A DNA stretch of 44,756 bases from NCBI GenBank assembly GCA_009602725.1, contig WELB01000123.1, positions 165,624-210,379 on the forward strand, given 5' to 3'. Each line of letters begins with the position of its first letter. Position 1 is the first letter of the stretch. The notes under the pieces are model-generated. The model ran no database searches, had not been told where the DNA came from, and saw only the letters and a program-made list of their open reading frames with translations. This document shows positions 28,900-41,006 of this stretch, piece after piece. Source of the stretch: Spirogloea muscicola (taxonomy: Eukaryota; Streptophyta; Zygnematophyceae; Spirogloeales; Spirogloeaceae). Made by a program: the position numbers and the translations under genes.

Positions 28900-29770
28900 G
28901 ATCACAGGCGGCCGCAGCTTTTGAGACCTCCTGCGCATAGCGTCCAAGCGGTCGTTGGCTGGGGAGCTCTGGTCGCCCTCGTCAAGAGGTTGTACACCTG
29001 TGCAAGTGACGGGTACAGGCTGTCAGGCATGGCCTGACAACTTAGGTCGTCGGCGGTCACACCGCGGGCGTCGCAGCACGTAAGCAGGCAATGACCGGGT
29101 CTCCGAGGCTGCCAGCAATCGAATCGGCAGGACACGAGGCCCACCAACGGCGAGGGCACAGTGCGCAAGGTGGCGACCAGCGCAAGGCCAACGCTCCACG
29201 GAAGCAAGACGAGGGGCCATGGCTTGCCTGAAAGGCGCCGTGCACAGCAAGCCATCATTGTGTGGGCGCGGTCGTCGCGGCCGGGCCTGCTGCATGGCCG
29301 TGCTCGCGTACGTGGCCGCCATGTCCTCCAGCGTGGGCCGCGCGGCGCGTGGCTCAGCGGCATGGGCTGCGGCACCGGGCCCGGAGTAGAGAGCTTGGCG
29401 GAGGCGTGGCGGCGGCGGCTGGGCAGCAGGCCGCGGGGAGCCTGTGGCAGATGCGAGTGGGACGTCCGATAAAGGTGGGAGGTTGGACAGGTGGCTGGCC
29501 GGCGGCGAGCCAGGGCTGGGCAGCGGCGGCAGGTCGGCGGCGGCGGCGGCTCGCGAGGAGGGGCCCGCGGANCGCTCAGGGCGGCGGCGGGCCATGGCGG
29601 CGGCGCGGCGGCGGTGGCGGCGGCGAGGGGGAGGAGCGCCTGGGCGGGAGAATGAGCCGAGGGGGAACCGCGAGTGGCCCGGGTCAGGTTGGGGGCCAAC
29701 TTTAAATTTTCCGCGCAAACCATTTGCAGTCTCGCCCCCTCCGGGCCCGACATTAGGCCACGGACATTCT
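28900..29770 (-). repeat. Third, divergent copy of the GC-rich block of the segmental duplication
   Basis: On the minus strand M-A-A-T-Y-A-S-T-A-M (about 29330) corresponds to M-A-A-T-F-A-S-T-A-M at about 19515 and 24785, and a C-L-L-T-C-x-x-A-R block follows in all three. A long minus frame is open in each copy but reads differently downstream, so coding is not established. The N at 29572 lies within. Confidence 0.5.
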
Positions 29771-30480
29771 TAGTGGCCTTATATTCTTCGTCTTGCACTT
29801 TGCCTGGACAGTGTTGGCTAATTTGGCCACCCTTTTCATTTCATCCGCACCGCGCGCCTTCTTCTTTTCCAGCTACCCCACGCCCATGTTGGCCGAGCTG
29901 CTTGCTATCCTGCGGGCAGGCTGTCGAAACTTCTCCGGGCTGCGGGCTGCAGGCCCCCAGCGCGTGGCAGCCGCACGTCCGCCCGGGCAGCTGGACACCG
30001 CTGCCGTGCCTCGTTATTTCGGTTGTCGCCATCCCGACATTTAGGCCGCCTCAGACCCTGGAATTTTGGCCCAAAGCCCTTCCAGGCCAACCTGCACTTA
30101 GGGCCAATGTACACTTGGACGGATGGATGCAGCCGAGGATACGTCGCGTGGTGTTTGGAACGCCCGGGGTTACAACCTTGCCAAACGGAGCCCAACACGA
30201 GGCCATTCGTGTCAGTAATTGTCTGTCGCCGCAGCAAGACGATGAATGGTCATCAGAGAATGCGTGGCATTGGCAGTGGCAAGCCGCTGAGGCCGGAGGT
30301 GTGTGCCTTCCGAACTTATTATGGCCATTGCCATTGCCATGCTGCTGCGATGTCCACCCTTTGGCTTCTGGGCCTGCCGGAGTGCCATCCTCGATAACCC
30401 GCGTCCCGTCAAGCTTACGATTCCATCTTACCGAGGACCAGAGGTTACTTGGAGCTGGTTATTACCTTTAAGGATCTCTT
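29771..30480. repeat. Repeat-derived sequence, no gene recognised
   Basis: 29890-30095 resembles 22090-22300 (see there). A plus frame stays open to 30471, without a recognisable domain. Confidence 0.4.
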
Positions 30481-32150
30481 AGGACAAGCACTTGTGTTGA
30501 CAAAGAGCAGGCTTTCGTACACTTTGAAGACTAAGGTCGTCTTATAGTCAAGCGTTCCCTCAAAAATTTTGAGCATCTGACTGTGCTCGTAACACCATAA
30601 GTCTGTCTGTAGCCTCGAGCAACTTTAACAATTCGCTGAGATGATACGAGCTATGAGGCCGTTAGCTTCTTAGCGCGCAGTGCATTGCATGCCAGCTCGG
30701 CACTAGTACTGTAGTCGTTCCGTTCTGTCTTGGCTCGTCCAAGGCGGCCCACTGTGACAGACGTCAAATTTAACGTAGTAAAGATTGACAGGCTTCATCG
30801 CAATCTTTTGGCTGGCTTCATCGCGGGCTTTGCTTGCTAATGTGCTCGTCCTTACATTTCGCATCAGAGGAGAGAGCCCTCGCAAGTGCACCATGGCGGA
30901 TAGAAGACGTTCCTTTGCAGAAGTGGGATGACTCATAGACTGACTTCGAAGCTCTTTAGTCCGATTTCCACCGTGTTGGATAGGCTTCAGCTACGCGCCG
31001 GGCAGGTGTTGCCGGGCAGCAGCTCCACACAGCCCCTACAATAGCCTCGGAAGGTACTGGAAGGGTAAGGCAGTACTTTACAATGGCAACTCATTCCAAT
31101 AACCAAGGTCCAAAGGTGGTTGAGGCTGGGGGAGGATATCACAACAGCCTAGCCCCTCAGCATCCTCCCTCTGCTCCCAAATTCTCCCCATGTAGCCCCC
31201 GGCGCCACGCTCCTAGCACCCCTTCCCCTGGTCAGGAAAATGGTCGCTAAACCCTAAACCCCAGTCAGCGCCGCAAGTCAGCAGACCCCCAACGACCTTA
31301 AAGTCCTTCTTGGCCTCCCTCAGCTCTGTCTTTAGGGGTTCTGCAGTGCATGCAGTGCAAATGTGGCGATGGAAGACGGGGATGGGAACCCACGATATGT
31401 CCTCCATGGTGTGCATGGAGTTGAGTGGACGATGGCAGACCTACTCAGAGATGCCATATTTGGCATCTTCTCAGAGGCAGAAAATCATCGGACTTTACGA
31501 TGATGATGTCCGTCATGCCCATCGAGCGCAGGGCTGACGGACTTTATACGCGGCCAGTCGACCTGGTGCCCACCGTGCCCGGAGGGGGCTAGCGTATAAT
31601 TGCAGATGTTGCTGACAGCAAAATTTCGGGGCTCTCAGCCTCAAAGACTGGGCATGCGCAGCCACCCTCGCCTGTAGCAAGGGCTCCAAACGCGGATCAT
31701 TTGGATGGGTCCGGTTAGCGCCACTGGCTGGCAATGTTCACGAAACGATTGGGTCTCAGTGGCTGGAATTTCTTTGAACTGACTTGCGCATTGTGCGGTG
31801 TCCAAACGGTGGCACGGCGGGCAGACTGATACCAATCCCGCTGGCTGTAGCAAAGGTGTGTTGCATGCAACTCTCCTCTTCCAACAGCGAATCATGGCCC
31901 ACGCCTTGCATTTGTTTTGGACCGTGCTCTAGCTGCCGCGTTTGACAGTTTGCAGCTGGACTGGTATTGGGGTGCTAGGAAATTCAGAAGAAAGAGCTGT
32001 TATTCGTGGGAGGCATCAGCGACTCATTGGCGGCTTCACAATACCGAACTCGTCAACGAGAGCTGCAAATCTAAAGTTATAATCCACTGAGGCGGCTGCA
32101 AATTCGGAACTCGAAAACCCAAAAAACTGGAGTGCACGTGCTGCAACATC
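30481..32150. other. Intergenic; short unassigned frames and a telomere-like motif
   Basis: A 77-codon minus frame from 30936 (M-S-H-P-T-S-A-K-E-R-L) and a 67-codon minus frame from 31416 (M-H-T-M-E-D-I-S-W) look less repetitive than average but match nothing I know and have no confirmed exons. CTAAACCCTAAACCCC at about 31247-31262 is two telomere heptamers. Confidence 0.35.
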
Positions 32151-32221
32151 TGCGCCGCCGGGGAATCGAACCCCGGTCAGTACCGTGGGAGGGTACTATG
32201 ATACCACTACACCAGCGGCGC
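32151..32221 (-). tRNA. tRNA-Gly (anticodon CCC)
   Basis: The minus strand folds into a complete cloverleaf. The acceptor is GCGCCGC paired with GCGGCGC plus discriminator A, the D arm lies in TGGTGTAGTGGTATCAT, the anticodon stem is GTACC/GGTAC with loop CTCCCAC (anticodon CCC, reading GGG), and the T arm is CGGGG-TTCGATT-CCCCG. The internal A box (TGGTGTAGTGG) and B box (GGTTCGATTCC) are intact and there is no intron. A run of six T on the minus strand (32121-32126) about 25 bases downstream can serve as the pol III terminator. CCA is not encoded, as usual for a nuclear gene. Confidence 0.96.
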
Positions 32222-32690
32222 CCTACTCCACTATTCCACTTGCAATGATTGCACGCAGCGCTAATTTTCGCCAATCAAAGCTATAGATATATAAAGTTCT
32301 CCCTCATAATCTATGCATATAGCAGTTCTTTCATGTCCGATCCATCCACCAGAAATTCTTCATGTGCACCATGTCATCTGTTACCATTTCCTGCTTCATC
32401 GCAGACATTTCGGTGCTTGTGCGAACCTTCCACAGGCTGTTGCCCTCATTCATTCGCTGCGCTTGGTCTCGTTTGCTCTGCCTGCCACTTGGAGCCTGAC
32501 ACGACACTGAATTCTGCAGTCCTTATCGACGTTGTATGACAATCGACTCCCTGTGCCATGAACAGCCAACGGCAAAGCGCGGCCTGCCCGCAAACGCACT
32601 GCAAGTGCTTGGGGACGCTGGAGCGAGATTGGTGCAGGACCAAACCCCTCGTATACCCTTGCGCAGCCGTGGTTCAGTGCTTTCCAGCCT
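32222..32690. other. No gene recognised
   Basis: Upstream flank of the tRNA; only short frames without motifs. Confidence 0.4.
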
Positions 32691-32699
32691 CAGTATTCT

Positions 32700-32945
32700 T
32701 CCAGTTGTTGTGAGCTTTGAAAGGGCTTGCGTCTTTCTCCGGGTCTCGGCGGAGTGCCTCCTTCCCTGCCTCGAGCTACTCGGACCTGATGTTGCTCACT
32801 CGCGGGTACTGAGCTTCCCTAGTATGTTGTCGTGATTGGTAGAGTAGAGGAGTCCTTCCTCGGCTTCTCATTCTTCGGCTTTGGACATTGTCCATTCTTT
32901 TTGGGCTGGCTTTGCCAGCCCCTCTTTCTTTATGGGCGAGCCTTC
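32700..32945 (+). mobile_element. Truncated retrotransposon end with perfect tail stem-loop
   Basis: The plus strand encodes S-G-S-R-R-S-A-S-F-P-A-S-S-Y-S-D-L-M-L-L (split before T-R-G-Y-stop, ending about 32811), parallel to S-G-S-R-Q-S-A-A-F-P-A-P-S-Y-S-D of 16587-16835. The 3' region leads to CTTTGGACATTGTCCATTC, the hairpin GGGCTGGC-TTT-GCCAGCCC (32903-32921) and TATGGGCGAGCC. Confidence 0.8.
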
Positions 32946-33054
32946 TTCTTTCACAGCAGTTGCCACTTGTCAAAAACCTCACAGCCGAATAGGATTACGA
33001 TATACTGGAAGCCATATCAGAGCGAACAGAAAATACTTCTTCCAGATTACAATA

Positions 33055-33120
33055 GCAATGGCTGTGAGAGGCAAGCCCAAATGCCCAAAAGGAACGTACA
33101 GGGGCAGTCTACCATGCAGG
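33055..33120 (-). repeat. Decayed tail module
   Basis: The minus strand has GTTCCTTTTGGGCATTTGGG and CTTGCCTCTCACAGCC, a weakened stem-loop of the tail type. Confidence 0.45.
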
Positions 33121-33247
33121 GTTCGACATCCGCCTGGTCCCCGGCAACTGCAATCATTGAACCACCAGTGACACTGCCGTTAACCTCTGATCATCAGGCG
33201 CGCTGTGCCCAACTGCAGCTCGCTCGCTCGCTCGGGACGCTGTGGTA

Positions 33248-33293
<46 letters not shown>
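33248..33293. repeat. (GCG)n trinucleotide microsatellite
   Basis: About 15 GCG/GGC units directly before the N at 33302 and the first coding exon of the Moco sulfurase gene. It may hide the true start codon. Confidence 0.9.
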
Positions 33294-33295
<2 letters not shown>

Positions 33296-33302
33296 TGCCC
33301 GN

Positions 33303-36300
33303 GCGGGCCGGGCTCCCGGCGAGGCCCCGAGCCCTCGCCCCGGCCGCGTCGCTGCGACGGCGGTGCCGGCCAAGGACGAGGCCGCGTTCCTAGCCCGCTT
33401 CGGCGACGCGTACGGATACGCCGTCGCTGGCGGCATCGACGAGCTGCGCCGGCGCGAGTTCCCCCGCCTAGCCGGTGAATTCTCTGTTCATGCTTCGATG
33501 AGGCGTGGTCATATCCATCGCTCTAGAAGAGGCCAGCCGCTGGCGACCGGCTGCGCCAGCCCGGCCGGCTGATGCGCGCCAACCCGGCCTGCTTGCTGGC
33601 CGCCCGGAGCGTCGTGTCGAGTCCTGTTCTGGGCTCGAAACGGCTGTCGGGGCTGGGGCGTCCGCGGCCCTGGTTGTCAGCAGCCTAAGCTCACGCTGGC
33701 AGGCGCCAATCTGAGCCAAACTGCTGGCTTTCTGCGCCGTCGCCAGCACTGAGGACATGCACAAAGTACCATACTGGCAGTACGCAGTGGGCTCCTCCCG
33801 GCTGCTGTGGCAGCGGTGGTGGTGGCCGTCTCGATGGGGCCTTACTCAATCTCGCCACCATCGATGGCCATGCAGGGTCCGTGTACGTGGACCACGCGGG
33901 CGCCACGCTCTACGCAGAGTCGCAGTTGCAGGAGTCCATGCAAGACATGGCTGCCAACCTCTATGGCAATCCCCGTATCCGCCCTGCAGTACAGATAGCT
34001 AATGCAGTGGCCCATAGTCACTTGGCACAAGTTGCTCCATGGGAGGTTGGTGGCACCTGTAAAAAACGGCAGGGCGTGGCCAGGCTCCAGCAAGTGTAGT
34101 CACCAGTTGAGTGGGGATGTTGCTTGACCATGCTGCAATTTTGCATCAGGCATCCTTGACAGAGGACCACTGCAGACAGCCAGAGCGACAGCGCCAGCCG
34201 TGCGGCCAGTCTCATGGAAGAAATGCGGGCTGAGGTCTGCGCGCGTCCCCGTCCCTGTCGATACACAAACAGCTGGTCCACAAGAGGTGGCCGTCACCTG
34301 TTGTCACATCACGCTGCTCTCGAGGCTCCCTCAAGGTGTCCATGCATTGGTCTGGTCACTAAGAAGACCGCAGAGGAGATTGTTATGCTCAGACCAGATG
34401 TGACGATTGTCTGTTTGCACTTCGGAATAGCTCAACAAGATTGTTGGAGGCACCCTTGTGAGGTCCCAGTCCAGCCGTCCATGTGGCCTGGGGTGGCGTT
34501 GATGGGAGCTCTGGGGTCATGATGGCCCATCGTTCCAACTCTTGCAGGTTCTTGTCTTCTGTAAGGCCCCGCAGTCAGAGTACGTGTGCGTCTTCACAGC
34601 CGGGGCCTCCGCTGCTCTCAAGCTGGTTGGCGAGACGTTCCCGTGGAGCAGGGGCAGCACGTTTCTTTACCAGCTGGAGAGCCACAACAGCGTCCTGGGC
34701 ATCAGAGAGTGTGTGCCATTTTTGCCCGATGCATAGTGTGTCAGTGGCATGACTTGATGCTGTCTCAAGTCACTGTCAATCATCAACCCTTGACCTATGC
34801 CTGCCTGCATGGCTGTCTCCAGGTACGCCCTTGCCAGCGGCGCAAGCGCAGCAGCTGTGGACCTCGTCCGGCATGGCGACGCCCCTGCCGAGGCTGCAAT
34901 GCAGGGCAGCGCTCTCCCTTTGCAGCTTCGGCCAAGGAGGCCTCTGCGCAGGAACCAGGCAGAAGCAAGTGGCACCAGCCGCCAGACGGAGAGCTCTTTG
35001 AGCACTCAGTGCTGCTGCAGTGGATCGTATAGGGCCACAACAAGTGCAGATGCCGACAGTGAGGAGGTGGTGGGGGAGGCCTGGCATCTCCTTGCGCTCT
35101 CGGCTGAGTGCAACTTCTCCGGGGAAAGGAATGACCCGAGTCTGATTGAGGAGCTGCGGCTCGGCCGAGGGCTTCTCACTCCGAGGTGAGCCGGCGCCTG
35201 CCTCTGTTGTCAACCTTCATGCCAGGTGGCAATCTGCCTGCTGCCAAGAAGAGGATGTAGTCAACAGCTGTTTGTCAACCCTACTGTTTGCTATGCACAA
35301 ATTCTCTCTTGTGATGTGATAGCAGAAGAAGAGTTGCCCTCTGCCCTGATCTGCTCAACTGGGCTTGGACTAAGGCTCTCTCTTGTAGCAGAGAGAGGAC
35401 GTTGGTACTGCTGGATGCTGCCAAGGCCTGCAGCACAGGACCTCCAGACCTGTCCAAATGCCCAATTGACTTTGTGGCCATATCCTTTTACAAGGCAAGC
35501 TATGTGTCAAAGTGGATGGCTACCTGCTGCTTCAATATTTTCACCAAAGCGAGAAGATTGATTGAGTAGTGTCACAAAATCTGGCAGAGGTACTAAGTAC
35601 TGAGGATGGCATTGGCTTTGGTCTCCAGATATTCGGCTACCCTACCGGGTTGGGGGCTCTCCTGGTGCGACGAGGTCAGGCACCTTACATTGCAAGCACA
35701 AGAGTTTTCTCTTGTCCCTGTCAGCAACTGCTGCTTTCTTGCAGCCCACTTTGTTGATATGATTTTAAAACGTCACTAGTATCCTTTCCAGTTGCTCAAC
35801 AATCAGTGGAAGTAGAGAAGGAGCTGCAGGTTCATACTGCTGACAGTTGGTGTGAAGAGAGGAGAGCAAGATCAAAGCACGTTGCTTGTGGGCCAATTCC
35901 CTTGCCCAGCCATTGTGCTGCCTCAAGAAGACTGCAGTGACTAGTGTCTTCAATCTTCTGTGATACAGATGCTGCAGATTGCCTGCAGAAGAAGTACTTT
36001 GGAGGAGGTATGCATGGGCTCGTCTTGTTTCTCCAAGATTGACAATGCTGCGTTGGTTCTTATTGTCTGCCCCAATTGCTGTGCCTGAGCGACGAGTACC
36101 TTAGCTGACTGAAGAGCAGAGGTATCTGCGAGCTCCTCTTCAGGCACTGTGGCCTTGGCCATCAGCGATTTGGACGTTGTGAGGAGGAGGGAAGCAGTGG
36201 AGGCATGGCTGGAGGACGGCACAACGTCCTTCCTCTCGATAGCGGCCCTCAAGCACGGCTTCGCTGCCATCACCCGTCTCGGCATGCCTGCCATCGGCAG

Positions 36301-39300
36301 GTCCGCCTGTGCCTTTGAGTGGCTGGCTTTCCTACACTTCACCTGCTGATGTGGTTGGTTACTCGGAGCTTGACTGCAGCCCCTACGTTGTTCTCCTTGG
36401 TTTGTATTCGCAATGCTGACGGTTGTAGCTAGGCTGGTTTGCAGGCACACTGGAGTGCTGACAATGTACCTAGGTAGCAAGCTGGCGGCGCTGCGCCACG
36501 GCAACCGGAAACCTGTTTGCGTGCTCTACGGCAGCCATGACTTCCAAGGAGATGTGGACAGCTTAACTAAAGTGGGTTGGCTTACTTGCATAGTGATGAT
36601 GACTATTTTAAGGTGTTGCGGACATGTAAATGAGGCATTGTCATTGATAACTTCGACCAGCCAGTGCATGCCATATGTGTCCGCTTTGTCATGTTTGTCC
36701 GACTGTAATTGCTGCTGCTGAGCTGCCAAGCTGCTTGCAACCAACCTATGATTCGGCTGCAAGCAGCGCCAGGGTCCGATAGTGACCTTCAACATTCTGA
36801 GGGCAGACGGGTCCTGGGTCGGCCACCGAGAGGTCGAGAAGCTTGCTGTGCTGCACGGCATTCATCTAAGAGTACTGCTCAACCTTGGCCATATGCTCAC
36901 GTGTCCTTGTCTGATTGCCTACTTCTGCAGTGCCCTCTTGCAAATTGCCATCACTGCGTGCCTTCAGCAAGTCAGCTGGAGTGCATGTGACTGTCATGCA
37001 TGTTTGCACAGTGATCTGCTTTAGAAGCAGAACCTCAGATGTTTAGGATGTTGCACTCCTCCAACAAGCATGTATTGCTACCAACTGCAGACTGGCTGCT
37101 TCTGCAATCCGGGAGCCTGCGCAAAGTACCTGAAGCTCTCTCATGAAAACTTGCTGGCTCACTATGAGGTAACCAGTTGGCTACAATAGAGTGATGCAGG
37201 CCACCACTTTCTCTACCTTGTTGAGGAGCATGTGCTTGAAGAGCATGCCATGCTAGAACATTGCTTCTCAGACCCTGCATTCTCAAGCCCTATCCCGTGA
37301 CCCTGCAGCTCAAAATCAGACCGGTGGTGGTTTATTGATGTAAGCCCTTGTCTCTTTGTTGTCAGGCTGGACATATCTGCTGGGACGACAACGATATCAT
37401 TGATGGAAAGCCCACTGGCGCTGTGCGCGTGTCCTTTGGATATATGTCTAGCTACAGTGATGCAGCAGTGCGGCCACTTATCTCTTGGCTCCTCTGTCGA
37501 GTAGACCTTTGGAGAGTAAATTGATGTGGGTGTGCATACAACATAAAGAATACTGTGCGAGAGGGCGAATGGCTCGAAGAGAGCGATGCCACCACTTGAT
37601 CCAGAAGCAGTTGATATGAAGAAAGCTTGAGAAGCTTAGGAGCTATTCGTGCTGCCTGCGTGACTATTTGACTCCAATGACTGACTATCCATCAATTCTG
37701 TCTTTCAGGCTGTAATCAATTTCGTCAAGGAATGCTTTGTCGAAGGCGATATGGAGCTTGCCAGGACATGTCAGCGCTTGCGTGCACAGATTCCGCCTGC
37801 TGCTTTGAAATGGTCCAAGATGGGGCCCCTAGATGATCAGGGTGCTGTAGGCGGCAACGAGCTGCGCTTGCAAGCCATCTTTGTGTATCCCGTCAAGTCC
37901 TGTGCCGGCATACCAGTGGAGTCGTGGCCGCTTGGCGACCGAGGTGCGCATAGCTGGCAAGCAGCAGTGCTTCACTGGCCAGATGCATGCTGCCATACTC
38001 AGCTGAAGGTCTGCACATGCGCAAATCTTGCTCTTTGCAAGAGGAGCTGTCCTTCTGAACATCGCTCAACTTTCAGTCAGGGCGTACAGCTGCCTGAAGG
38101 TGTGATTCAGCAAGATGGTCAACCTGGAGTATCTATCATCTGGTCCTCAAATCCCAGAGACTTGCCTGTCTGCTCGTAGCTTTCTGATGACTGGGAAGCT
38201 CTTTTGGCAGGCCTCCAGTACGACCGGGAGTGGATGGTTGTCAATCCGGCAGGGCAAGCCCTCACTCAGAAGAAGGTAAGGCAACATTCAGAATGTGGTG
38301 AAGGAGATAAATAATTCCATGCCAATCAGAATGAAGAGAACCAGCAATCCTAATTATGAAACTCATCCTCAAATCTCCACATGCACACAGTGGCCAGCAC
38401 TTTGCTCTATCCAGCCCAAGCTGGACCTGACGGCCAGGGAGCTGGTGCTTAGAGCCCCTCACATGCATACCGGCGTTCGAGTTCCCCTCCAGGCCTCCTT
38501 GAGTTCACACAAGGCCGTCCATGTCTGCAGTGACAGGTCCCACCGCTTGTCTGCACTTCATGCTGGTCTCTTCAAGATTTACAAATTTAGACTGTATCCA
38601 GATGCGAATAGGTTGAAATGGCGACTTGCTGCTTGGCACACTATGCAACAAGTCGCCATTCATGCTGGATGTCTCCTGCTAGTTAGAGATTGTTCTCTTT
38701 CAGCAAGCGCCTTGCTCATTCCTCCACTTCCACCTGGTGCCGCTTCAGGGTGGAAGCAACGGACTGTGGGGACGAGGCGGCATCATGGCTGAGCAAAGCG
38801 CTGCGCACAGAGTGCCGGCTTGTCTACCAGGGTGTGCACCAGCGCTATATTTTTGGTCGCCAGGGGGAAGCTGGCTCTCCTACACCTATGAGGCATAAGC
38901 CCCTGGAGGAGGCCCCCACTGATACGAGCAGTACAGGCCTGGCAGTGGAGAGGGACCGTGACAGAGGTCCAGGCCCTGCGCTGAGCTTTGCTAATGAGGG
39001 CCAGCTTCTGCTCATCACTGCTGCCAGCCTTGAGGATTTGGGCAGCAGGGTGAGGGCGGCATCTGCAGCTTCGCAAGAACCGTGCTGTGAGTCCACAGGT
39101 AGGATGCGGAGATTGTCTAAGTCGCTGGTACTTATGGCCTCCTAGCACATCCTCTGCTATTCTATAGACGTCGATTCCCCCATGACTTTCCTTATTACTC
39201 ACCATGGGCAACACTGCTAAGCTTCTGATGAGATGGTTTGGCTCTCGGCCTCTGAACAGGAGAAATGAAGGGGACAAGTAGCACATCTCCAGCGGACACA

Positions 39301-40106
39301 CCTACTACAGTGCAGTTTCGGCCCAACCTGGTTGTGTCGGGGGGCTGCCCGTATGCTGAAGACAAGTGGCGGGAAGTCTTCATTGGCAGCCACAGATTTC
39401 AGGTATGTGTCCATGCCGCCTGATATGCTTGACGTGCTGTCTTTCTGCCGTCACACTCGTTGTGATCTAGGATTTAGGAATTGGCGCACAATTGGATTGT
39501 GTCAGGCCTTGGTGAGTATGTCTTGTCTTCATCTGGGCGTGATAATTATACATGTTCTCAAATACATTCCGTGGTTTCTGATGAGCTTCCTGGCTTAGAA
39601 GCTAGTCTGTTGGCGGGCATGCTTTGAATTAGCTGGTCGCTGGATGCTGTCGCAGGTGTTAGGGGCGTGCAACCGCTGCCAGATGATCAATGTTAACCAG
39701 AGCTCAGGCAGGCCAAGCGTCACCAGGGAGCCGCTGCACACCCTCTCATCCTACCGCCGACACAAGGTGCCTAAGCCCAGCTGCTGCATGAGCTCCTGCT
39801 GAAGTTGCAACAGGCTGGATACCTCTATTGATGACATGCATGCACATCAGATGCAGTCTCATTCTTCTGCCTGCAGAGCTGTGCTCAATTTATACTGAGC
39901 TGGTGAATCCCGTGGTGTGCCTGTGGCAGGGCCGAATTGACTTCGGGATTCTTCTCTGCCAGGCTATGGAGGCGAACCTTGCTCCTTCAACTCTTTCACC
40001 TCTAAGCGCTCGTCCTCTGCCAAACCTTGCAAATCGGTCCTCCTGGCGGCACGGCCATGAGGAAGTCCTTGCAGTTGGCCAGGAGTGTGTCACAGTATCG
40101 TGTTGA
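33303..40106 (+). CDS. MOCOS: Molybdenum cofactor sulfurase, 20 exons
   Basis: It adds the terminal sulfido ligand to Moco for xanthine dehydrogenase and aldehyde oxidase; the plant homologue is ABA3. Exons: 33303-33474, 33876-33974, 34176-34234, 34548-34708, 34823-35185, 35389-35494, 35629-35674, 35969-36007, 36144-36300, 36433-36571, 36773-36871, 37091-37168, 37366-37467, 37709-37943, 38211-38275, 38391-38536, 38749-39098, 39260-39402, 39656-39766, 39930-40106. They total 2847 nt with no stop and all phases match. The N-terminal NifS-like PLP domain shows [33 protein letters not shown], the PLP lysine in S-F-Y-K (codon 35492-35494), [12 protein letters not shown], and the sulfur-carrying cysteine region [10 protein letters not shown]. 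The C-terminal MOSC domain shows [21 protein letters not shown] and C-N-R-C-Q-M. The first ATG is not visible: the frame is open to the N at 33302 after a GCG repeat. Intron 6 uses a GC donor. It converges on the USP gene. Confidence 0.95.
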
Positions 40107-41006
40107 CCAGGAAGTGCCACTTGTCCATTGTTTCGCATATTCATCATATGAAGCTGTAGCGGGTCATCAGGGAGCACCTTGCGAGACCAGACTTCTCAAT
40201 TTCTGATGTGGAAAGCACCTTCGGGATCCGCCAATTGGCATGACTAAAAACCCCTTCCCTTCCAGGAGTTTGCAGTCTCCTGGTGCTGCATATCCAGATA
40301 ACAAGTTGCCAAAAGACGTTTTGCCTGCCAGGTTATGCTTTTGCCAAATGCTGCACATTACTGGTTAGCTATGTGAACAGGCACATCCATAGTCCCAGTG
40401 TCTGGAGCAAATGTCCTCCTGAAAAGCCATTGTAGAGGTGAGTGTGGGAGCTGTCACAACATATCATACTCTGCCGCTTAAGGACCTCTGGGGTGCTTCC
40501 AGCAGTTTGAGCCTTAAAACTTGCACTGCTTCTTGACAAGCAACCAAAATTTCGATCAATTTCGATAAAGATCGTAGACCAAAGAAGATGCTGTCAGTAC
40601 ATGTGACATTCACGGATGTGGCACGCCGGCACTTGAGTGGCACTCTTAGCCTATTACCTGCCATGAGACAACGAAGTAGTCCTGCTTCAAAGGCCAAGTC
40701 AGGTATTCTTCCGTTCTCTACTGGAAGGGAGGATGGGTTGGAGGATGACAAAGCAAGGTTGCATTGAGTCAGGAGCCTCCTTCAACTAGGCAAAACTTCT
40801 GCTGGAAACAGGAGCACGTTGATGTCTGAAGTACAACACCTGATACATGTGTGACTAAGATCACTGCTTTGGTCATGATGTTACTCCAGTGGCAATTTCA
40901 AGGACCGCCCGCTCACTGGGCTCACTGGACCAGGCAAGGGGCCAACTGCAAGCACAAAATCTTCCTCGCAGCTTTGCTAATGGGGCCCAGCTGAGGCCCT
41001 GCCATT
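40107..41006. other. Intergenic region between convergent genes
   Basis: It holds the 3' untranslated regions of the Moco sulfurase (plus) and USP (minus) genes. I do not see an AATAAA hexamer close to either stop; the poly(A) signals are not resolved. Confidence 0.5.

Noticed and set aside
28902-29798. 298-codon minus-strand frame
   Set aside because: GC-rich duplicate block; only short patches agree with the other two copies and in different frames.
29674-30471. 265-codon plus-strand frame
   Set aside because: No recognisable motif, crosses a dispersed repeat boundary, composition-driven.
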